Below, one piece after another: positions 16,147 through 24,094 of a stretch of DNA of 64,000 nt; position 1 is the first letter of the stretch; every line of letters begins with the position of its first letter. The stretch covers positions 1,550,001 through 1,614,000 of the forward strand of contig NZ_LT629742.1 of NCBI RefSeq assembly GCF_900104895.1. The letters run 5' to 3'. This DNA comes from Microterricola viridarii. GTDB lineage: Bacteria > Actinomycetota > Actinomycetes > Actinomycetales > Microbacteriaceae. Under the pieces are notes generated by a model. The model worked only from the letters and a program-made list of their open reading frames with translations. It was not told where the DNA came from and made no database searches. A program made the translations under genes and the position numbers.

Positions 16147-17061
16147 ATGGGACACGACCACAGCCACGCCGATCGCTCGACGAACCGCACCAGGCTGCTC
16201 GTCGCGATCGGCATCATCGGCGCGTTCCTGCTCGTCGAGGTCGTCGGCGCCCTGCTCAGCGGCTCGCTCTCGCTGCTGGCCGACGCCGGCCACATGTTCT
16301 CCGACCTCACCGGCCTGATCATCGCCCTCGTCGCGACGGTGATCGCGGCCCGGCCGGCGAATGACCGGCAGACCTACGGCTACCAGCGGGCCGAGGTGTT
16401 CGCCGCGCTGTTCAACGGCGTCGTGCTCACCGTCGTCGCCGTCGGGGTGAGCATCGAGGGCATCCGCCGGCTCATCGAGCCGGGCGGGCCGGAGGTGCAG
16501 GGCGGGACCATGCTGCTGGTCGCGGTGCTCGGGCTGGCCGCCAACATCGCCGCGATGTTCGTGCTGCGCGGGGGAGCGAAGGACTCGATCAACATGCGCG
16601 GCGCCTACCTGGAGGTGTTCGGCGACATGCTCGGCTCCGTCGCCGTCATCATCGCCGCCGTCGTGATCATGACGACCGGCTTCGAGAAGGCCGACGCCAT
16701 CGCCTCCCTGGCGATCGCCGTCATGATCGCGCCACGCGCCTTCTCGCTGCTCCGGGACGTGCTGCGCGTGCTCAGCCAGGCCGTGCCGGCCGACACCAAC
16801 GTGGCCGAGATCCGCGCGCACATCCTGCGCACGCCCGGCGTCGTCGACGTGCACGACGTGCACGTCTGGGCGATCACGACGGGCAGCCATGTGTTCAGCG
16901 CCCACGTGGTGGTGGAGCCGGAGGTGCTGAGCGGGGATGCCGGAGGCTGCCTGCTCGACGAGCTCAGCGAGTGCCTCGAGGAACACTTCGACGTGGCCCA
17001 CTCAACCTTCCAGCTGGAGCCGGCCACCCACGCGGCGCACGAGGACCACTCGCACGCCTAG
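16147..17061 (+). CDS. Cation diffusion facilitator family transporter
   Basis: A 304-aa CDF exporter, probably for Zn2+ and related divalent metals. It starts with a His-rich MGHDHSHADRS and ends with a His-rich AAHEDHSHA. In between are six membrane helices. The first metal-site motif is ADAGHMFSD in helix 2. The second, in helix 5, reads YLEVFGDMLGS, where many Zn transporters have a histidine four residues before the aspartate, so metal preference may differ from classic ZitB/CzcD. The cytosolic C-terminal domain (DVHDVHVWAI) is intact. The start is set by TAGCGT 7 nt before ATG 16147. It is convergent with the DedA genes. Confidence 0.93.
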   Translation: MGHDHSHADRSTNRTRLLVAIGIIGAFLLVEVVGALLSGSLSLLADAGHMFSDLTGLIIALVATVIAARPANDRQTYGYQRAEVFAALFNGVVLTVVAVGVSIEGIRRLIEPGGPEVQGGTMLLVAVLGLAANIAAMFVLRGGAKDSINMRGAYLEVFGDMLGSVAVIIAAVVIMTTGFEKADAIASLAIAVMIAPRAFSLLRDVLRVLSQAVPADTNVAEIRAHILRTPGVVDVHDVHVWAITTGSHVFSAHVVVEPEVLSGDAGGCLLDELSECLEEHFDVAHSTFQLEPATHAAHEDHSHA

Positions 17062-17070
17062 CTGCGCTGC

Positions 17071-17811
17071 CTAGGCCGGGTCCTTGCCGTTCAGCAGCTC
17101 GGGGTCGAGCGCCAGCGCGGCGGCCTCTTCGGCATCCGTGATCTTGTCCGCGCCGGCGGCCGTCGAGCGCTTGGCCTTGACCGAGGAGCTGATGTAGTGC
17201 CAGACGGTCGGGATCAGGGTGATCGTCACCGCACCGAGCAGGATCAGGTCGATGTAGGACTGCACGAAGTTGGCGATCGGCGGGATGTAGCCGAGCAGGA
17301 AGCCGAAGTAGGTCAGGCCGGCGCCCCAGATCAGCGCGCCGATGGCGTTGTAGAGCGAGTACTTCTTGTAGTTCATGTGGCCGACGCCGGCCGCGACGGG
17401 GGCGAAGGTGCGCACGATCGGCACGAAGCGGGCCAGGACGATCGCCAGGGCGCCGAAACGGTCGAAGAATGCGTTGGTCCTGCGCACGTTCTCGACGCTG
17501 AACAGCCCGGACTCCTTGCGCTCGAATACCTTCGGGCCGAGCTTGTGACCGATCAGATAGCCGACCTCGCCGCCGAGGAACGCGGCAAAACTGATCGCGA
17601 GGCAGACCCACCAGATCTCCACGCCGAACACGAGCGACGTGTGGGTGAGCAGGCCGGAGATGACGAGCAGCGTGTCCCCGGGAAGCAGGAAGCCGACCAG
17701 GAGGCCCGTCTCGGAGAAGACGATCGCGCACACCACGAGCAACGCCCACGGTCCGGCCGAGGAAATGATGACCTCAGGGTCGAGCCAGGGGATGAGAGCG
17801 GTATGGATCAC
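17071..17811 (-). CDS. DedA family membrane protein
   Basis: A 246-aa SNARE-associated/DedA membrane protein, a family involved in lipid-carrier flipping and membrane homeostasis. The motifs FLLPGDTLL, FLGGEVGYLIGHKLG, ARFVPIVRTFAPVAAGVGHM and the re-entrant-loop glycine/proline pattern are all present. GTG 17811 is chosen because minus-strand TAGACT lies 7 nt upstream; the frame extends further but with unrelated sequence. It is separated by 52 nt from a second DedA gene that reads in the same direction. Its partner substrate is unknown; undecaprenyl phosphate is a possibility from the family. Confidence 0.92.
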   Translation of the reverse strand: MIHTALIPWLDPEVIISSAGPWALLVVCAIVFSETGLLVGFLLPGDTLLVISGLLTHTSLVFGVEIWWVCLAISFAAFLGGEVGYLIGHKLGPKVFERKESGLFSVENVRRTNAFFDRFGALAIVLARFVPIVRTFAPVAAGVGHMNYKKYSLYNAIGALIWGAGLTYFGFLLGYIPPIANFVQSYIDLILLGAVTITLIPTVWHYISSSVKAKRSTAAGADKITDAEEAAALALDPELLNGKDPA

Positions 17812-17818
17812 GAGGTGA

Positions 17819-17824
17819 AGTCTA
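17819..17824 (-). promoter_or_regulatory. Candidate -10 box, leaderless type, for the first DedA gene
   Basis: Minus-strand TAGACT ends 7 nt before GTG 17811, giving this gene its own promoter although it follows a second DedA gene. Confidence 0.45.
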
Positions 17825-17863
17825 GCTTTCCGAGGGGTGCACCAACCGGTCCGCTGGCCAAGA

Positions 17864-18535
17864 TCATCCCTCGGATGTAGATGTTCCCGGCGTCGCAGCG
17901 GCTGCGGCGCGCTCCGCTTTGTCAATCCGCCAAGCGCGGATGCCGGCGACGATGGAGGCGGTGATGACGATGCCCGCGATCACGTAGGAGCCGGCCTTCA
18001 CCGCGGGGATGGATGCGGCGAAGTAGCCGATCAGCGTGATTCCGACGCCCCAGGCCAGCGCGCCGACGAGGTTGGCGGTGACGAAGCGCAGATACGCCAT
18101 CCGGCCGACGCCGGCGATGACGGGGATGAACACACGACCCCACGGCACGAACCGGGCGATCACAACCGACCACCAACCGAAGGTGTGGTAGAACCACTCG
18201 GTCTTCGCGATGGCCTTCTGCGTGCGGGCGCCGCCGCGTTTGTCGAGGTAGGGCCTGCCGAACCGGCGTCCGAGCAGGAAGCCGACCTGGTCGCCGAGGA
18301 ACGCGGCGATGCCGACGCCGATCGTGAGCACCCAGATGTCGACCCCGGATGCGCTCGCGGCGATCAGGCCAGCGGCGAAGAGGAGCGAGTCGCCGGTGAC
18401 GAAGGGGACGAAGATCCCGAAGAACAGGGCGGTGCCGGCAAAGACCAGTCCCCAGACGATGAGGTAGAAGACGATCGCGCCGACATCACCCAGCAGTCCG
18501 ACGAGGTCATCGCTGACGCTGGTGGTGATATGCAC
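17864..18535 (-). CDS. DedA family membrane protein, second copy
   Basis: A 223-aa DedA homologue, clearly different in sequence from its neighbour. FVTGDSLLFAAG, FLGDQVGFLLGRRFG and ARFVPWGRVFIPVIAGVGRM give the family pattern. GTG 18535 lies 2 nt after the heme oxygenase stop, so the two are probably co-translated and may share the iron-responsive promoter at 19209. Why a DedA protein is coupled to a heme oxygenase is unclear. Confidence 0.9.
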   Translation of the reverse strand: MHITTSVSDDLVGLLGDVGAIVFYLIVWGLVFAGTALFFGIFVPFVTGDSLLFAAGLIAASASGVDIWVLTIGVGIAAFLGDQVGFLLGRRFGRPYLDKRGGARTQKAIAKTEWFYHTFGWWSVVIARFVPWGRVFIPVIAGVGRMAYLRFVTANLVGALAWGVGITLIGYFAASIPAVKAGSYVIAGIVITASIVAGIRAWRIDKAERAAAAATPGTSTSEG

Positions 18536-18537
18536 GA

Positions 18538-19221
18538 CTACGCGGCGACGGCGGGCGTCTGCAGCTCGTCGAACAGCGCGCCGTTGAACTCGAAGGCGGC
18601 CAGCGCCTCCTCGACGACGGCTGCCGACTCCTCTTCGCTCAGCGGGAGGGCGTCGAGCTGCTCGCGGTACTCGCGCTTGAAGTGCACGTGGTTCTCGATG
18701 CCGTCGAAACGGTAGAAGGCGAGCTGCTCGTCGGTGGCGGCGTAGTGCCGGGCCACGAGGCGCGAGATGGCCTGGCCGCCGGAGAGGTCGCCGAGGTAGC
18801 GGGTGTAGTGGTGGGCGACGTAGCGCGGGGAGTCGGTGGCGACGAGCTCGCGCAGGCGGTCGGCGTAGCGCTGCGTGGAGGGCAGGGCCGGGTGGCTGCT
18901 GCGCCAGTCGGCTGCGCCGAGGGCGACGAGGTCGCTCTCGATCTCGGCGAGGCGGTTCAGGCGCACGTCGTAGATCGCGAAATCGGATTCGCTGGGGGTG
19001 CGCGACTCGAGGGCCTCGTAGACCCAGGCCATCTGCGCCAGGTAGCGGGTGTAGTCGGCCAGCGAGAGCTCGCCCTTCATCAGCTGCACGATGAAGGTGC
19101 GCGACTCGGTGGAGCGGTGCTGATCGTGCGTCTCGGTGCGCAGGCGCGCTCCCAAGGCGAGCGGGTCCTCTGAGACGACGGTTTCAGAGGCGTGCGACTC
19201 GGGCGAGATTAGCTTAGGCAT
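18538..19221 (-). CDS. hmuO: Biliverdin-producing heme oxygenase
   Basis: A 227-aa heme oxygenase that opens heme to biliverdin, CO and Fe2+, releasing iron. The proximal-histidine helix is LRTETHDQHRSTESRTF, and the distal-helix signature is RYLGDLSGGQAISRL. ATG 19221 is chosen because minus-strand TATTGT is 6 nt upstream and the family sequence follows within 25 residues. A DtxR/IdeR-type box (19209-19227) lies across this start codon, which fits repression by iron. It is followed 2 nt later by a DedA gene. Confidence 0.95.
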   Translation of the reverse strand: MPKLISPESHASETVVSEDPLALGARLRTETHDQHRSTESRTFIVQLMKGELSLADYTRYLAQMAWVYEALESRTPSESDFAIYDVRLNRLAEIESDLVALGAADWRSSHPALPSTQRYADRLRELVATDSPRYVAHHYTRYLGDLSGGQAISRLVARHYAATDEQLAFYRFDGIENHVHFKREYREQLDALPLSEEESAAVVEEALAAFEFNGALFDELQTPAVAA

Positions 19222-19227
19222 ACCTAC
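19209..19227. promoter_or_regulatory. DtxR/IdeR-type iron box over the heme oxygenase start
   Basis: TTAGCTTAGGCATACCTAC matches the 19-bp iron-box consensus TTAGGTTAGGCTAACCTAA at 15 positions. It covers the start codon (19219-19221) and abuts the TATTGT -10 box (19228-19233, minus strand), so a bound Fe2+-repressor would block transcription. Confidence 0.7.
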
Positions 19228-19388
19228 ACAATACCGAACGAGTGTGGTGATTGCTGACAGATTTCCGGGACTCCGATGTGGGCGGAGGGGTGCGGATTGC
19301 CCGAATCGCGCCATTTACATCGGTCGAAAGGGGGCGCACAGTTGTTTGTGCCCCTCGAACGTGGGGTATCACGATCGGGGAAGACGAA

Positions 19389-19808
19389 ATGCGAGGATCC
19401 AGAACAGCCGCCGTGGTCGCCCTGGCGGGTGCGCTCCTGCTCTCCGGCTGCGCCACTGGCGGGGGTGCGAGCCCGACGCCGAGCGCCGACGCCTGCGCGG
19501 CCGTGCAATCCGCGACGCGCGATATCGCGAACGGCGCGCAAAACACGCTGGCCGCGGCGGGCACGCCGAGCGAGATCGAGGCCAAGCTCAAGGGCTACAG
19601 CGAGCGCATCCTGGCGCTGGCCGAGAGCGCAGACAACGCCGCCGTCGCCGATGCCCTGACGGCCGTCGACGAGAAGATTGCCGAGGCGTCCGCGTTCGTC
19701 GCCGGCCTGCCGACGAACGAGGCCGGCGAGATTGACGCCGCCGCGATCGTCGACCAGCAAACGGCGATCCAGGACGCCGCCAGTGCGGTCAAGGCCGCCT
19801 GCGGGTAG
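19389..19808 (+). CDS. Small predicted lipoprotein, unknown function
   Basis: A 139-aa protein with a lipoprotein signal: MRGSRTAAVVALAGALLLSGC, where LLSGC is the lipobox and the Cys would be lipidated. The mature part is Ala-rich and helical with no known domain. ATG 19389 is chosen because the signal peptide starts there, with GGGGAAGA upstream. It is divergent from the heme oxygenase and convergent with tRNA-Leu. I do not recognise it. Confidence 0.75.
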   Translation: MRGSRTAAVVALAGALLLSGCATGGGASPTPSADACAAVQSATRDIANGAQNTLAAAGTPSEIEAKLKGYSERILALAESADNAAVADALTAVDEKIAEASAFVAGLPTNEAGEIDAAAIVDQQTAIQDAASAVKAACG

Positions 19809-19851
19809 TGCGCCACGGCTGGCCGGGGCCGACGCTGTCCGCGCCGACCGG

Positions 19852-19936
19852 TGGTGCGGGAGAAGGGACTTGAACCCTCACGCTCGAAAGCACAGGAACC
19901 TAAATCCTGCGTGTCTGCCAATTTCACCACTCCCGC
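19852..19936 (-). tRNA. tRNA-Leu (anticodon TAG)
   Basis: On the minus strand the acceptor arms GCGGGAG and CTCCCGC pair fully, the anticodon stem CAGGA/TCCTG holds loop TTTAGGT (anticodon TAG), a class II variable arm follows, and the T-loop is GGTTCAAGTCC. The CCA end is encoded (19852-19854). It reads CUA and related CUN leucine codons. Confidence 0.96.
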
Positions 19937-19969
19937 GAGTGCCTCCCCAGCTTAGGTGGAAGAGGGGCC

Positions 19970-19978
19970 TGTGGATAA
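19970..19978 (-). promoter_or_regulatory. Perfect DnaA-box sequence upstream of the tad operon
   Basis: TGTGGATAA is the exact complement of TTATCCACA. It lies 31 bp before the cpaF start. A single site could affect transcription or titrate DnaA; it is no evidence for an origin. Confidence 0.4.
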
Positions 19979-20008
19979 CTTCTGCGCGGCCGGGGCAAAT
20001 GGAGCATC

Positions 20009-21250
20009 ATGGTCGGCATGAGCGACGCCGTGCGCATGATCACCGAGCAGGTGCGGTTGCGCGTGCGTCGGGAGAGCGTCGATCTGGCCGCCGATGCGGC
20101 CCTCGCCGAGAGTTATGTGCGCGATGAGGTGCAGCGTTACAGCGAGCGGGCCCTCGGCAGTGCGCTGCCGCTCATCCACGACGAGGAGCAGGCCGCGCGC
20201 GAGGCCGTCGCCTCGCTGACCGGGTTCGGCGCGCTGCAGCCCTACCTCGACGACCCGGAGATTGAAGAGGTGTGGGTGAACTCGCCGACCCGCGTCTTCG
20301 TGGCCAGGGCCGGCGTGCCGGAGCTGACCACCACGGTGTTGGCGGAGCGGGAGGTGCGGGAGCTGGTCGAGCGGATGCTGCAGAGCTCTGGGCGACGGGT
20401 CGACCTGAGCTCGCCGTTCGTCGACGCCTCCCTGCCGGACGGCAGCCGGTTGCACGTCGTCATCCCCGACGTCACGGCCCGGTTCTGGTCGCTGAACATC
20501 CGCAAGTTCAGCCGCCGCATCCGCAGCCTCAACCAGCTGGTCGCCGCCGGCTCGCTCAACCGGCAGGCGGCCGAGTTCCTGCGCATGTGCGTGCTGGCCG
20601 GGCAGAACATCCTCGTCTCCGGGGCGACGCAGGCCGGCAAGACGACGATGCTGAACGCGTTGATCGGGGCGGCCAGGGAGCGCGAGCGGATCGTGACCGT
20701 CGAGGAGACCTTCGAGCTCGACCTCCGCGCCCGGGACGTGGTCGCCATGCAGTGCAGGCAGCCCAGCCTGGAGGGCACCGGCGAGATCACGCTGCGCCGG
20801 CTGATCAAGGAGGCGCTGCGGATGCGGCCGGACCGGCTCGTCGTCGGGGAGGTGCGCGAGGCGGAGAGCCTCGACCTGCTCATCGCCCTGAACAGCGGAG
20901 TGCCCGGCGCCTGCTCGATCCACGCCAACTCCGGGCGGGACGCCCTGGTCAAGCTCTGCACGCTGCCGCTGCTGGCTGGGCGCAACATCGACTCCTCGTT
21001 CGTGCTGCCGACGGTGGCCAGCTGCGTCGACATCGTGGTGCACTGCGAGATGGACAGGCACGGTCGGCGCCGGCTCGCCGAGGTCCTCGCCGTGACGGGG
21101 CAGGTGCGCGATGGGCAGGTCGAGGCGGAGGCCCTGTTTGAGCGGCGCGCGGGCGAGCTCTGGGCCCCCGGCGTCCAGCCAGCGAAGCTCGAGAAGTTTC
21201 GCGCGGCCGGGTTCGACCCGGCCGTCGTGCTCGGGGCGGTGCCGGCATGA
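20009..21250 (+). CDS. cpaF: Tad pilus / type II secretion ATPase, CpaF/TadA family
   Basis: A 413-aa hexameric secretion ATPase that powers assembly of Flp/Tad-type pili. Walker A is SGATQAGKTTMLNAL (about residues 204-212), the Asp box is VTVEETFEL, Walker B is PDRLVVGEVR, and the His box lies in SIHANS. The N-terminal FGALQPYLDDPEIEEVWVNSP is typical of CpaF. ATG 20009 follows GGAG by 4 nt; ATG 20018 is an alternative. It is the first gene of a tightly overlapping operon running to 24540. No TadZ-like gene precedes it. Confidence 0.94.
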   Translation: MVGMSDAVRMITEQVRLRVRRESVDLAADAALAESYVRDEVQRYSERALGSALPLIHDEEQAAREAVASLTGFGALQPYLDDPEIEEVWVNSPTRVFVARAGVPELTTTVLAEREVRELVERMLQSSGRRVDLSSPFVDASLPDGSRLHVVIPDVTARFWSLNIRKFSRRIRSLNQLVAAGSLNRQAAEFLRMCVLAGQNILVSGATQAGKTTMLNALIGAARERERIVTVEETFELDLRARDVVAMQCRQPSLEGTGEITLRRLIKEALRMRPDRLVVGEVREAESLDLLIALNSGVPGACSIHANSGRDALVKLCTLPLLAGRNIDSSFVLPTVASCVDIVVHCEMDRHGRRRLAEVLAVTGQVRDGQVEAEALFERRAGELWAPGVQPAKLEKFRAAGFDPAVVLGAVPA

Positions 21251-22140
21251 GCCCGCTGCTGAACACGCTGCTCGGGGCCGCGCTCGGGGCCGGGCTGCTG
21301 TTGGCGCTCGCCCCACTGTTCTGGCCGGCCGGGCGGGTCAGGCAGCCGGCGGGGCCCACGGCCGGTGCGGCATCCGGGCCCCGCGCCGCGGCAGCCCGCC
21401 TGCTCGCGCAGGCCGGCCTCCGCGGGGTGCCGCCGCTCGCCCTCGCCGCGCTCTCCGTCGCCCTCGGCGTCATCGCCGCCGGGCTCGCCCAGGCCCTCCT
21501 CGGCATCACCGCGCTCGCCATGGTGTGCGGGGCCGCAGCACTGCTGCTGCCCCTGGTGCTGGTGCGCTGGCGGGCGGCGGCCCGCCGCAGCGCGAATCGC
21601 GAGGTCTGGCCGGATGTCGTCGACCATCTGGTCTCGGCTGTGCGCTCTGGCCTCTCACTGCCGGACTCGGTGAGCAGCCTCGCCCGGGTGGGGCCGCCGA
21701 GCACGCGCGCGCCGTTCGCCGATTTCGAGCGCGACTACCGGTCGAGCGCGAACTTCGGCCAGAGCGTCGAGCGGTTGAAGGACGCGCTCGCCGACCCCGT
21801 CGCCGACCGGATCCTGGAGACATTGAAGATGGCCCGCGAGGTCGGCGGCACCGAGCTGACCGGTGTGCTGCGCAGCCTCGCCGGCTACCTGCGCGAGGAC
21901 GCGGCGGTGCGCGCGGAGCTGCGGGCGCGGCAGGGCTGGGTCGTCAACGCGGCCCGGCTCGGCGTCGCTGCGCCCTGGATCGTGCTGATGCTGCTCGCCT
22001 CGCGCCCCGAGGCGGCCCGCGCCTATGACACCCCGGCCGGCTCGGTGCTGATCCTCGGCGGGCTGCTCCTCTCCGTCGTGGCGTACCGGGTCATGCTGCG
22101 CCTCGGCCGGCTGCCAGAGGAACAGCGGTGGTTCCGATGA
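21247..22140 (+). CDS. tadB: Tad secretion inner-membrane protein, TadB-like (GspF fold)
   Basis: A 297-aa membrane protein with N-terminal hydrophobic segments, the T2SSF domain (WPDVVDHLVSAVRSGLSLPDSVSSLAR at about residues 120-145) and two C-terminal helices. It forms the membrane platform on which the ATPase acts. The start ATG 21247 overlaps the cpaF stop (ATGA), and its own stop overlaps the next start the same way. Confidence 0.92.
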   Translation: MSPLLNTLLGAALGAGLLLALAPLFWPAGRVRQPAGPTAGAASGPRAAAARLLAQAGLRGVPPLALAALSVALGVIAAGLAQALLGITALAMVCGAAALLLPLVLVRWRAAARRSANREVWPDVVDHLVSAVRSGLSLPDSVSSLARVGPPSTRAPFADFERDYRSSANFGQSVERLKDALADPVADRILETLKMAREVGGTELTGVLRSLAGYLREDAAVRAELRARQGWVVNAARLGVAAPWIVLMLLASRPEAARAYDTPAGSVLILGGLLLSVVAYRVMLRLGRLPEEQRWFR

Positions 22141-23075
22141 GCCCCGCCGGCGGCTGGGCGCTCGTGTTGGGCTGCACCCTCGGACTCGGGCTGTGGTCGC
22201 TCGTCGCGCTGACACCGCGGCTCCGCCGGGCGCGCCTGATCGACCGGGTCGCGCCGTACCTGAGTGACGTCTCGGAAGCCGCGCGGGAGCGGGCAGGTCG
22301 GCACACCGTCGACCCGCTGCCCGTGCTCGGCACGCTGTTCGCCCCCGCCGCGGCCCGGGCGGCCGCCGTCCTCGGAGACGTGCTCGGCGGCTCCGAGCTG
22401 TTGGCCCGGCGGCTCCGCCAGGCCGGGTCGGGCCGCAGCGTGGTGCAGTTCCGCACCGAGCAGCTGCTCGCCGCCGTGCTCGGCCTGGCCGTGGGGCTCA
22501 CCGTCACGATCCTCGGCTCGGCCCTCGGCACGCTGTCCCCGCTCGCACAGGTCGCCCTGCCGCCGACGGCGTTCCTCGTGGGCGGAGCGCTGCCGGAGCT
22601 GGTGCTGCGCCGGCGTGCTCGGGCGCGGCTGCGCCGGATCGAGGCCGAGCTGCCGCTGCTGCTCGAGTTCCTGTCGTTGAGCCTGTCGGCCGGAGAGGGC
22701 CTGCAGGACGCCCTCGCGCGTGTCTCCCGGGCCAGCTCCGGCGAGCTCGCCGCCGAGTTCGGCGTCGTCGTCGCCCGGGTGCACACCGGCATCCCGCTCA
22801 CCCGAGCCCTGCACGAGCTTGCCGCCGAGCTGCGCATCACCGCACTCGCGCGCTGTGTGGACCAGATGATCGCGGTGCTCGAGCGCGGCACCCCGCTGGC
22901 CGAGGTGCTGCGCGCGCAGGCGAGCGACGCGCGCGGGGTCGCCAAGCGGGAGCTGTTGGAGAGCGGCGGCAAGAAGGAGGTACTGATGCTGGTGCCGCTG
23001 ATCTTCCTGATCTTGCCGCTCACCGTCATCTTCGCCATCTTCCCTGGGGTGCTCGTGCTCCAGGCCGGGTTCTGA
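22137..23075 (+). CDS. tadC: Tad secretion inner-membrane protein, TadC-like (GspF fold)
   Basis: A 312-aa second platform protein. The T2SSF core is IEAELPLLLEFLSLSLSAGEGLQDALARV, followed by LARCVDQMIAVLERGTPLAEVLR and a long C-terminal membrane hairpin (VLMLVPLIFLILPLTVIFAIFPGV). ATG 22137 is preferred to GTG 22128 because it forms the ATGA overlap seen at the other junctions of this operon. Confidence 0.92.
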   Translation: MSPAGGWALVLGCTLGLGLWSLVALTPRLRRARLIDRVAPYLSDVSEAARERAGRHTVDPLPVLGTLFAPAAARAAAVLGDVLGGSELLARRLRQAGSGRSVVQFRTEQLLAAVLGLAVGLTVTILGSALGTLSPLAQVALPPTAFLVGGALPELVLRRRARARLRRIEAELPLLLEFLSLSLSAGEGLQDALARVSRASSGELAAEFGVVVARVHTGIPLTRALHELAAELRITALARCVDQMIAVLERGTPLAEVLRAQASDARGVAKRELLESGGKKEVLMLVPLIFLILPLTVIFAIFPGVLVLQAGF

Positions 23076-23093
23076 ACAGGAAGGAAGACAACC

Positions 23094-23267
23094 ATGTCCC
23101 GAATCACAGGAATGGCGCGGCTGCGCGAGGAGGAGCGCGGCGACGTGCCCGGCTGGGTTCTGATCTCGCTGATGACGGCCGGGCTGGTGGTGTTGATCTG
23201 GGGCCTGGCCGGCACGGCGCTTGCGCAGGTCTTCGATCAGGCCATCCAGCGCGTCCTCAGCTTCTGA
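23094..23267 (+). CDS. Small Flp-pilin-like membrane protein, 57 aa
   Basis: A 57-codon gene lying between the platform genes and the pseudopilins. It has a strong ribosome site (AGGAAGGA, 5 nt before ATG 23094), a charged N-terminus ending EEERGDVPGW, then one membrane helix (about residues 22-45) and a short C-terminal tail. Size and position match the major pilin of Gram-positive tad loci, although the classic Flp cleavage motif with a Glu-Tyr pair is not present. The stop at 23265-23267 is 4 nt from the next start. Major pilin is the best guess; a small assembly factor is possible. Confidence 0.8.
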   Translation: MSRITGMARLREEERGDVPGWVLISLMTAGLVVLIWGLAGTALAQVFDQAIQRVLSF

Positions 23268-23271
23268 CACC

Positions 23272-23667
23272 GTGCGGCCCCGCGGCGCGGTACGGGACGA
23301 GCGCGGCAGCGCGCTCGCCGAGTTCACGATGGTCGCCGCCCTGCTCACCCTGCTCTGCCTGGCCGTCGTGCAGCTCGCCTTGGCCCTGCATGTCCGCAAC
23401 ACGGTGCAGGATGCCGCAGCGGAGGGGGCCCGGATGGCGGCCCTGGCCGGGGCGACGCTGGACGACGGCCTCCAGCGCACCCGCGAGCTGATCACTCTCG
23501 GCATCGGCGCGGGCTATGCCGGCAACGTGACGGCCGGCTACACCGAGGTGGCCGAGCTGCGCAGCACAGAGGTGCGCGTCGTCGCCCCGCTGCCGCTGAT
23601 CGGCCTATTCGGGATCGCGTCGGGGCTGGAGGTGACCGGGCATGCGGCCGTGGAGCTTCCGGACTGA
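23272..23667 (+). CDS. tadE: TadE-like pseudopilin
   Basis: A 131-aa protein with the TadE pattern: a basic N-terminus, then RGSALAEFTMVAALLTLLCLAVVQLALAL, a prepilin-like helix with the conserved Glu, and a small extracellular domain. GTG 23272 starts 4 nt after the 57-aa gene; the upstream frame overlaps that gene. It is probably a minor pilin. It overlaps the next gene by 26 nt. Confidence 0.88.
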   Translation: MRPRGAVRDERGSALAEFTMVAALLTLLCLAVVQLALALHVRNTVQDAAAEGARMAALAGATLDDGLQRTRELITLGIGAGYAGNVTAGYTEVAELRSTEVRVVAPLPLIGLFGIASGLEVTGHAAVELPD

Positions 23668-24094
23668 GCGCGGCTCGGCCTCGCTCGAGTTCCTCACCGT
23701 CGGCCTGATCCTGATGGTTCCACTGGTGTACCTCGTGCTCGCCGTCTCCGCGCTGCAAGCGGGCGCGCTCGCCGCGGAGGGAGCCGCACGGCAGGCCGCC
23801 CGCGCCTTCGTCCAGGCGGCGAACGAGGAGGCCGGGCAGGCCGCGGCCGGGCGTGCGCTCGCCGTGACCCTCGCCGACTACGGGCTCCCCACCGAGACCA
23901 GCACGCTGGAGTTCGACTGCGGAGACGGCCAGCCGCGCTGCCTGGTGCGCGGGGAGGTCGTCACGGTCAGTGTGCGCGTCACCGTGGCGCTGCCGCTCGT
24001 GCCGGATGTGCTCGGGCTGCAGCAGAGCGCGAGCGTACCACTGGCGGCATCCGCCACCCAACGGGTGTCGACGTTCTGGGGAGCAGCGCCGTGA
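23642..24094 (+). CDS. TadE-like minor pilin
   Basis: A 150-aa protein: a short basic N-terminus with RGSASLEF (the conserved Glu in the pilin-type segment), a hydrophobic helix, then an extracellular domain containing two cysteines (DCGDGQPRC) that could form a disulfide. ATG 23642 lies 26 nt inside the preceding gene. Its own end overlaps the next start (GTGA). Confidence 0.86.
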   Translation: MRPWSFRTERGSASLEFLTVGLILMVPLVYLVLAVSALQAGALAAEGAARQAARAFVQAANEEAGQAAAGRALAVTLADYGLPTETSTLEFDCGDGQPRCLVRGEVVTVSVRVTVALPLVPDVLGLQQSASVPLAASATQRVSTFWGAAP

